Both the position numbers and the translations under genes were made by a program. The notes beneath the pieces were generated by a model. The model saw nothing but the letters and a program-made list of their open reading frames with translations, had not been told where the DNA came from and ran no database searches. A stretch of DNA of 11,388 bases from CAVVNC01 sp963750015 (GTDB lineage Bacteria > Desulfobacterota > Syntrophorhabdia > Syntrophorhabdales > WCHB1-27). The DNA lies in NCBI GenBank assembly GCA_963750015.1, contig CAVVPU010000085.1, positions 1 to 11,388 of the forward strand. The letters run 5' to 3'. Positions 6,669 to 11,388 of the stretch are shown piece by piece. The stretch's first letter is position 1, and every line of letters starts with the position of its first letter.

Positions 6669-7691
6669 TTACCCGATTTGTGACAGATAATAGTCGATGG
6701 TCTTACGAAGCGCCGTATCGAGGTCGACCACCGGCTCCCATCCGAGTATTTCCCTGGCTTTCTTGATAGACGGGACCCTCCGGTTCATGTCCTGGTACCC
6801 TTTGCCGTAGAATTCCTTTGAAGAAGTTTCAATGATCTCCGGAGGAGTCTTCTGACTGTTTCCCGGATAGCTCATGTACATGTCCCTGAGCTTATAGGCC
6901 AGATCCCTTATGGTGGCCTCGTTGTTAGGGTTGCCGATATTGAATATCTGCCCGTTGCATGCGTCATTCTTATTCTCAATGATCCGCATGAGGCCGTCGA
7001 TGCCGTCATCCACGTAGGTGAAGGATCTTTTCTGTGCGCCGCCGTCGACGAGCCGGACAGGGTCACCGTGAACCATGTTCGAAATGAACTGAGTCACTAC
7101 CCGTGAGCTGCCTTCCTTTTCCGGCTCCATGGTGAGGTCGTCGAGCTTCGGACCTATCCAGTTGAAGGGGCGGAAGAGGGTGAAGCTCAAGCCCTTCTGA
7201 AAACCGTAGGACCATATAACCCGGTCGAGGAGCTGCTTCGAGATGCTGTATATCCACCTTACTTTATTGATCGGACCCACCACGAGAGAGCTCTCATCCT
7301 CTTTGAACTCTTCGTCGGGGCACATGCCGTAGACTTCGGAGGTGGAAGGGAAGATGATCCTCTTGTTGTATTTTTCGCATAGCCGGACGATTTTCAGATT
7401 CTCCTCGAAATCGAGGTTGAATACCTTCAGGGGATCTGTCATGTACGTGGCGGGAGTGGCTATAGCCACCAGGGGAAGGACCACGTCGCATTTCTTCACG
7501 TGGTACTCAATCCACTCCTTGTTTATCGATATGTCGCCCTCCACGAAATGAAAGCATCTCTGGCCGTGGCATTTGTCGAGCTTGTCTTCTCTTATGTCCA
7601 TGCCGTAGACTTCCCAATCCGTATCCTGAAGAATGCGGGTGGCCAGACTGTTGCCGATAAAACCATTTACACCGAGTATCAGTATTTTCAA
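6669..7691 (-). CDS. arnA: ArnA C-terminal half: UDP-glucuronate oxidative decarboxylase (stand-alone)
   Basis: A 340-residue short-chain dehydrogenase matching residues about 316-660 of E. coli ArnA. GVNGFIG (7-13) binds NAD. HFVEGDISI, EWIEYHVKKCDVVLPLVAIATP and FPSTSEVYGMC are near-identical to the E. coli domain. Catalytic residues seen: E119 (E. coli E434), Y148 and K152 of the Y-x-x-x-K motif, and R305 (E. coli R619) in YQDMNRRVPS. It converts UDP-glucuronate to UDP-4-keto-pentose, the substrate of the ArnB aminotransferase. The start codon is TTG at 7691, fixed by a perfect AGGAGG 6 bases upstream and by alignment to the Rossmann strand. The TTG overlaps the TGA of the formyltransferase gene by 4 bases (TTGA), so translation is probably coupled. 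Confidence 0.93.
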   Translation of the reverse strand: MKILILGVNGFIGNSLATRILQDTDWEVYGMDIREDKLDKCHGQRCFHFVEGDISINKEWIEYHVKKCDVVLPLVAIATPATYMTDPLKVFNLDFEENLKIVRLCEKYNKRIIFPSTSEVYGMCPDEEFKEDESSLVVGPINKVRWIYSISKQLLDRVIWSYGFQKGLSFTLFRPFNWIGPKLDDLTMEPEKEGSSRVVTQFISNMVHGDPVRLVDGGAQKRSFTYVDDGIDGLMRIIENKNDACNGQIFNIGNPNNEATIRDLAYKLRDMYMSYPGNSQKTPPEIIETSSKEFYGKGYQDMNRRVPSIKKAREILGWEPVVDLDTALRKTIDYYLSQIG

Positions 7692-8608
7692 ACCGTTCCT
7701 CCTAACAACTTGTTTTTAACGCCATGGGCGGCTACGAAGACGGATGCGTCCATCTCTGTCTCGCCCTCGAGCTGGATCGACCCGATGCGGATCAGGTCTT
7801 TTCCCGCTTTCACGAGGAGGGGCTCCGTCGAGACGACCGTCCCGGCTGATCCCGCGACCGTTCCTTTCTGTGGCAGGGCTGTCCAGATAAAAAGCCTTTT
7901 TCCTTCGAGCGTGGTGAATGCCCCGGGGTAAGGGTGGGTGACTGCCCTTACAAGATTATAGATACTCTCTGCGCTTGCAGTCCAGTCAATAATTCCGTCC
8001 TCCGGTTTTCTGCCGCCGTAATAGGATGACTGCCCTGTCTGGGGGTATCGTTCGAACGTGCCCGATTCGAGGCGGGGTATCACTTCCCTCATGAGGGCCC
8101 TGCTTTCCGACGCGAGCTTTTGCGCGAGCGTGTGTGCCGTGTCCTCGAAGGCGATCTCGACTGCCCGCTGGGCGATGATCGCCCCTGCGTCGGGCTTGGC
8201 TTCCATTATATGGAGGGTAACACCCGTGCGCTTTTCTCCTTTTATCAGCACCCAATTAACCGGACAGCGGCCGCGGAATGCAGGCAGGAGAGAACCGTGA
8301 AGGTTCATGGCTGCGATCCGTGGGATATCGAGAATCTCCTGCGGGAGCATGTGACGATAGTAAAAGGAAAAGAGATAATCAGGAGCAAATGATCTTATGC
8401 GCTCGATCCATCCCGGTCCTCCGAGGTTGTCCGGATCGAAAACGGGTATGGCGTGCTTTTCGGCGAGGGTTCGGGGGGTACGGAACCAGATCTCTTCGGC
8501 CGGATCGTCCTTATGAGTGAAGAGAGCCTCGATTTGGATCCTGCTATTGATCAACTCTTCCAGACATACGTACCCTATCTCGTTATACGCGAGAACGACT
8601 GCTTTCAC
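7688..8608 (-). CDS. arnA: ArnA N-terminal half: UDP-Ara4N formyltransferase (stand-alone)
   Basis: A 306-residue protein matching residues 1-305 of E. coli ArnA. FSFYYRHMLP (80-89), NLHGSLLP (102-109), RGRCPVNWVLIKGE, TGVTLHIM and DAGAI (140-144) are the formyltransferase core. The catalytic triad N102, H104 and D140 is intact at the same numbers as in E. coli. A C-terminal OB-like domain includes VRAVTHPYPGAF. It transfers a formyl group from N10-formyltetrahydrofolate to UDP-Ara4N. The start is GTG at 8608 with AAAGGA 6 bases upstream, overlapping the arnC stop by 4 bases (GTGA). In enterobacteria this domain is fused to the dehydrogenase; here the two are consecutive genes. Confidence 0.93.
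   Translation of the reverse strand: MKAVVLAYNEIGYVCLEELINSRIQIEALFTHKDDPAEEIWFRTPRTLAEKHAIPVFDPDNLGGPGWIERIRSFAPDYLFSFYYRHMLPQEILDIPRIAAMNLHGSLLPAFRGRCPVNWVLIKGEKRTGVTLHIMEAKPDAGAIIAQRAVEIAFEDTAHTLAQKLASESRALMREVIPRLESGTFERYPQTGQSSYYGGRKPEDGIIDWTASAESIYNLVRAVTHPYPGAFTTLEGKRLFIWTALPQKGTVAGSAGTVVSTEPLLVKAGKDLIRIGSIQLEGETEMDASVFVAAHGVKNKLLGGTV
7698..7703 (-). promoter_or_regulatory. Ribosome binding site that fixes the TTG start
   Basis: AGGAGG on the minus strand lies inside the last codons of the formyltransferase gene, 6 bases before the TTG at 7691. Its perfect match probably offsets the weak start codon. Confidence 0.75.
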
Positions 8609-9570
8609 AGTAGTTCCTTTCGCACGATGAACCTGGGGCGCTTGCGTACCTCCTGAAAGATCCTTCCTATATACTCCCCGATGACCCCGAGGAAGAATAT
8701 CTGAACACCTACGAAGAAAAAGAGGATGGCAAAGAGGGTGAAGAGACCGTCCGATTCAGGGCCGATGACCAACCGCCTTACGAGCAGGAAGATGGCGAAG
8801 AGAAAACCCAGGATCGCTATCAGGACGCCGACGAGGCTTATGAACTGTATGGGATAGAGTGAAAAGCCCGTCATTAGATCGTAGTTAAGCCTCCAGAGCC
8901 GAAAGAGGCTATACTTCGAGACGCCCCTTCTTCTTTCTTCGTGCCCTACCTCTATCTCAATAATACGCTTCCCGTAGGTAGCGGCGAGGGCAGGGATGAA
9001 GCTCGAGGACTCCTGACACAGGTTGATGGAATCAACCACGTTTCGGCTGTATGCCCTCAGCATGCAGCCATAATCCTTCAAGCGGGCTCCCACGAGGTGG
9101 GCGGTGATCTTGTTGACGACCCAGGAGGGCAGGCGCCGGAAGAAAGAGTCCTGGCGCCCTTTTCTATAGGTCGCCACCACGTCGTAGCCGGCCTCGGCCT
9201 TCTCGACCAGCCGTGGTATCTCCTCAGGCGGGTTCTGCAGGTCCGCGTCGATGGTTACTACCGTGTTACCTGCCGCCCGCTCGAAGCCGGCGAAGAGTGC
9301 CATATGCTGACCGTAGTTCCTGTTGAATTCGATGACCTTGACCCTGGGATTACGCTCTCTGAAGCCCTCGATGATCGCCTGGGTGGCGTCGGTGCTTCCA
9401 TCGTTGATATAGATGATCTCGTAAGTCTTGCCCATGGTCTTGAGCGTCTTCTCGAGGCGTTCGTTCAGCTCACCCAACGATTCTTCTTCGTTGAGGACAG
9501 GCACGAGAATCGATACATCGGTCCTATTCTCCATTCTTTCCCGTAAAGATGACATAGCCTTCTCTTTCAT
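8605..9570 (-). CDS. arnC: ArnC, undecaprenyl-phosphate 4-deoxy-4-formamido-L-arabinose transferase
   Basis: A 321-residue GT2 family glycosyltransferase of the DPM1 type. SILVPVLNEEESLGEL (20-35), INDGSTD, NRNYGQHMALFAGF (83-96), DADLQNPPEEIPRL (108-121) and KDYGCMLRAY (165-174) match E. coli ArnC. The DAD motif binds the metal and nucleotide-sugar. Two C-terminal membrane spans (about 240-266 and 276-298) end in GEYIGRIFQEVRKRPRF. It moves Ara4FN from UDP to undecaprenyl phosphate at the cytoplasmic face. ATG 9570 has AAAAGGG 6 bases upstream but gives a 47-base overlap with arnT. ATGs at 9555 or 9534 are alternatives, since the first residues are not conserved. Confidence 0.92.
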   Translation of the reverse strand: MKEKAMSSLRERMENRTDVSILVPVLNEEESLGELNERLEKTLKTMGKTYEIIYINDGSTDATQAIIEGFRERNPRVKVIEFNRNYGQHMALFAGFERAAGNTVVTIDADLQNPPEEIPRLVEKAEAGYDVVATYRKGRQDSFFRRLPSWVVNKITAHLVGARLKDYGCMLRAYSRNVVDSINLCQESSSFIPALAATYGKRIIEIEVGHEERRRGVSKYSLFRLWRLNYDLMTGFSLYPIQFISLVGVLIAILGFLFAIFLLVRRLVIGPESDGLFTLFAILFFFVGVQIFFLGVIGEYIGRIFQEVRKRPRFIVRKELL

Positions 9571-11062
9571 ATCGGACCCTTTTCTCCGACGAGAAAAGCC
9601 CTCTGAACCTGTCCGCGTTGTCTTTTTTGTCTTCGACGACGACTATTATACCATCTTTCTTGGCAGGCAATTCCGAAGGGTCCTTCAAAATATGTACAGG
9701 CTTCCCCGCGTAGTAGACAAGGGCCGGGGAGTTGAAGCCGTACATGTACACCGGGGCGGTTCCCGCTGCCTTGAACTCGTTTGTGATGGCAGTTATCGAT
9801 TTTTCGCTGGCATCCATGGCGGGCATATAAAGGAAGTGGTACAGGAAGCCAAGGAAACAGAGATAGACAAAGAGGGCCATAAAACCCTCTGCGGGGGCTT
9901 TTTTTATAAGGGAAATCAGGAAAACTATACCCGCGATCCCGAGGACGGCCGCGATTATGGCAGGAAAAAGGAGATCTTTCCCGAACATGGCAGCAACGAG
10001 CGGCACCCGGTGAATCGCGGGAAACAGCAGGGCGGGAACCGAAAGGAGGGCGAGGCCGAAAAAGCAGAGGATGGCGGTGGTCCACCCCTTTTCTAAGAGG
10101 GTATACCACTGTTCCTTCAAATAGATGCCTACAAGCAGGGCGCACGCGGGATAACACGAGAGGAGATAAATGGCGCGCTTGCTCTTGGAAATATCGAAGA
10201 AGAGAAAAGTAGCCACCAGCCAGATCAGGGGCAGCCAGAGGCGCTTCCTATAGGCGAAAAAGGCTGCGAAAGGCAGTGCCACACTCCAGGGAAGGAAATT
10301 CACGAAGAGCTTGTAAAAATAGTAGGTAAAGGGCTCGACGTGATCGAAGCCCGTCGTGTAGCGGACGATGTTTTGGTGGAGCAGGAATTCCTCGGCATAG
10401 GCCCTACCGGCAAGAATGAACCAGATGGAGGCCACAGCGATTGAAAGGAGACAGCTCGCCACCAGGGGCACGAACATGCTTTTGAAACGCTTCGTGGCGA
10501 TGCTGTAAAAGAAGAGAACGCCCACGGGAATGACGAGTCCTGCGGGACCCTTGGTGAGGATGGCAAAGGCGCAGGGCAGGAGGGCAAAGGGCAGAATCTC
10601 CCTTCGCTCCTTTTCCATACAGATATAGCCGAGAAAAATGGCCAGCCCGATGAAAAGGGCAAAGGTCATATCCATGACCGATTCTCGGGCATTCCCAAGA
10701 AACTGGTAGTTGGTCGCGAGGATGAGGGCCGAAAGGAAACCCGATACCTCATGATCGAGCCGCCGCCCCAGAAAATATGTGGTGAGAAGGAGCATGGCCG
10801 CTGCGAGGGCCGAAGGAAGTCTTGACGAGAATTCGTTAATGCTTCCCGTTATCTTCGACACAATAACGATTGCCCAGGAATAGAGCGGTGGTTTTTCGAG
10901 GTAAGGCATACCGTTCAGATAAGGATGTATGTAGTCGCCGCGCTCCACCATCTCCCGGGCCATTATGGCTTGCCTGGGCTCATCGGGATCCCAAAGAGTT
11001 ACGCTTCCGATGCCGTGGATGAAGAGAATATAGGCGAGGCCGAGGATTACCAATGTTCTCAT
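9524..11062 (-). CDS. arnT: ArnT-like lipid A aminoarabinose transferase (GT-C, GT83)
   Basis: A 512-residue multi-span membrane glycosyltransferase, slightly shorter than E. coli ArnT (550). After the first span, the periplasmic loop has LWDPDEPRQAIMAREMVERG (23-42) and GMPYLEKPPLYSW (51-63). These match the family's acidic D-E-x-R motif and the conserved E-K-P lysine region. About a dozen hydrophobic spans follow, with FDISKSKRAIYLL near the middle and a soluble C-terminal domain of about 110 residues. ArnT transfers Ara4N from undecaprenyl phosphate to lipid A phosphates in the periplasm, lowering the negative surface charge and giving polymyxin resistance in known hosts. The family also holds PMT-like enzymes for other acceptors, but the adjacent arnC-arnA-arnD genes support ArnT. 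It is the first gene of the operon. No Shine-Dalgarno precedes the ATG. Confidence 0.87.
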   Translation of the reverse strand: MRTLVILGLAYILFIHGIGSVTLWDPDEPRQAIMAREMVERGDYIHPYLNGMPYLEKPPLYSWAIVIVSKITGSINEFSSRLPSALAAAMLLLTTYFLGRRLDHEVSGFLSALILATNYQFLGNARESVMDMTFALFIGLAIFLGYICMEKERREILPFALLPCAFAILTKGPAGLVIPVGVLFFYSIATKRFKSMFVPLVASCLLSIAVASIWFILAGRAYAEEFLLHQNIVRYTTGFDHVEPFTYYFYKLFVNFLPWSVALPFAAFFAYRKRLWLPLIWLVATFLFFDISKSKRAIYLLSCYPACALLVGIYLKEQWYTLLEKGWTTAILCFFGLALLSVPALLFPAIHRVPLVAAMFGKDLLFPAIIAAVLGIAGIVFLISLIKKAPAEGFMALFVYLCFLGFLYHFLYMPAMDASEKSITAITNEFKAAGTAPVYMYGFNSPALVYYAGKPVHILKDPSELPAKKDGIIVVVEDKKDNADRFRGLFSSEKRVRYEREGYVIFTGKNGE

Positions 11063-11074
11063 GAAAATCAGGAA

Positions 11075-11103
11075 TATATAAGCTACCGCGCGATATTTTT
11101 CAA
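11075..11103 (-). promoter_or_regulatory. Putative arn operon promoter
   Basis: On the minus strand TTGAAA (11103-11098, 5 of 6 matches) is followed by a 17-base spacer and TATATA (11080-11075). A TATATT two bases later matches better but with a 19-base spacer. The predicted transcript begins only about 6 bases before the arnT ATG. Confidence 0.5.
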
Positions 11104-11151
11104 GTTATTTTTTTGTAAGAGGCACAACCGGACCCCCTTTTCCCGCGCCGG

Positions 11152-11164
11152 CGTACCCGGTACG
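11152..11164. promoter_or_regulatory. Palindromic site upstream of the arn promoter
   Basis: CGTACCCGGTACG has 6-base perfect arms around one central base, centred about 55 bases upstream of the -35 box. It could bind a dimeric regulator. The only evidence is symmetry and position, and the surrounding GC-rich sequence makes chance palindromes likely. Confidence 0.25.
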
Positions 11165-11212
11165 GGCCAAAAGAGCGCCCATTTTTCAGTCCGTTGACCG
11201 GAAGCGCTCCGC

Positions 11213-11241
11213 AAGCCCCGCCCTGTGGGCGGGGAGCTTCA
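11213..11241 (+). repeat. Strong GC hairpin resembling an IS200/IS605 right end
   Basis: CCCCGCCC (11216-11223) pairs with GGGCGGGG (11227-11234) around the loop TGT; outer AAGC and GCTT can extend the stem. The element ends GCTTCAC. That layout (AAGC-rich stem, tiny loop, then TTCAC) is what right ends of IS1341-type IS200/IS605 elements often look like. No tnpB or tnpA remnant is visible to its left, so at most it is a solo end. It could instead be a terminator-like hairpin without a T-run. Confidence 0.4.
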
Positions 11242-11256
11242 CATTCATGGATTTCC

Positions 11257-11271
11257 CGAATAAATTATTCG
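11257..11271. promoter_or_regulatory. AT-rich perfect palindrome
   Basis: CGAATAAATTATTCG has 6-base arms around AAT. It lies between the GC hairpin and repeat copy B, about 150 bases from the arn promoter. A regulator site is possible but unproven. Confidence 0.2.
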
Positions 11272-11317
11272 CACATTCTCGCGAACGGAAACCGAGCCGT
11301 GCCACTACATTGCTGTG

Positions 11318-11382
11318 CGAGCGTAGCGAGGTTGAGCAGGGAGGCTCGGCCGGCTTCGCCGGTCGAGGGGGCGCTGAGCCCC
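11318..11382 (-). repeat. Dispersed structured repeat, copy B (inverted)
   Basis: The reverse complement matches copy A (901-966) over 65 bases. The leading 21 bases are identical. The second stem is CCGGC/GCCGG instead of CAGGC/GCCTG, so both members of one base pair changed together, and its loop is one base shorter. It ends 6 bases before the end of the window. Flanks beyond the repeat do not match copy A. Confidence 0.75.
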
Positions 11383-11388
11383 AATCAT

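Larger units (their letters stand above)
11063..11388. other. Gene-free 326-base region upstream of the arn operon
   Basis: No convincing ORF on either strand. From arnT outward it holds the AT-rich promoter, a GC-rich patch with a 13-base palindrome, a strong hairpin resembling a transposon end, an AT-rich palindrome, and repeat copy B at the window edge. No PmrA-type or PhoP-type box was recognised. Confidence 0.6.

Noticed and set aside
5886..6683. 265-codon open frame on the plus strand
   Set aside because: Antisense to arnD, whose protein aligns with E. coli ArnD throughout; no recognisable features in the shadow.
8941..9546. 201-codon open frame on the plus strand
   Set aside because: Antisense to arnC, which is strongly conserved at protein level.

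Overview
The window looks like a stretch of chromosome from a Gram-negative, probably strictly anaerobic bacterium. Lipid A modification genes require an outer membrane. The corrinoid-type uroporphyrinogen decarboxylase-like protein and the ferredoxin-nitroreductase fusion are typical of anaerobes. By resemblance I would guess Desulfobacterota (a Syntrophorhabdus-like lineage), but this is inference from protein style, not a database result.

Left part (1-5700): a truncated URO-D/MtaA-like gene (+) ends at a strong hairpin. It is followed by a structured dispersed repeat, a small DUF202 membrane protein (-), and a divergent YgiQ-type radical SAM protein (+). Next come a 100-residue one-span membrane protein (+), a convergent 245-residue membrane-anchored protein of unknown function (-), a 2x[4Fe-4S] ferredoxin-nitroreductase fusion (-), and a divergent 106-residue orphan (+). 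These look like ordinary single genes or gene pairs with their own promoters.

Right part (5733-11062): a compact minus-strand operon for 4-amino-4-deoxy-L-arabinose (Ara4N) modification of lipid A, in transcription order arnT, arnC, arnA formyltransferase half, arnA dehydrogenase/decarboxylase half, arnD. Adjacent genes overlap by 47, 4 and 4 bases, then have a 15-base gap, so translation is probably coupled. The dehydrogenase half oxidises and decarboxylates UDP-glucuronate. The formyltransferase half N-formylates UDP-Ara4N. ArnC loads the formylated sugar on undecaprenyl phosphate, ArnD removes the formyl group, and ArnT moves Ara4N to lipid A in the periplasm. ArnA, one fused protein in E. 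coli, is two genes here. No arnB aminotransferase and no arnE/arnF flippase genes are visible, and the operon appears to begin at arnT.

The last 326 bases hold the arn promoter, several palindromes, a hairpin resembling an IS200/IS605 right end, and a second, inverted copy of the repeat seen near base 900. The most notable observations are three mutually compensating one-base deletions in the URO-D-like gene, the covarying inverted repeat pair, the split ArnA with a TTG start, and a His in place of the first Asp of the ArnD D-x-D motif. I found no clear evidence of a wholly new system.
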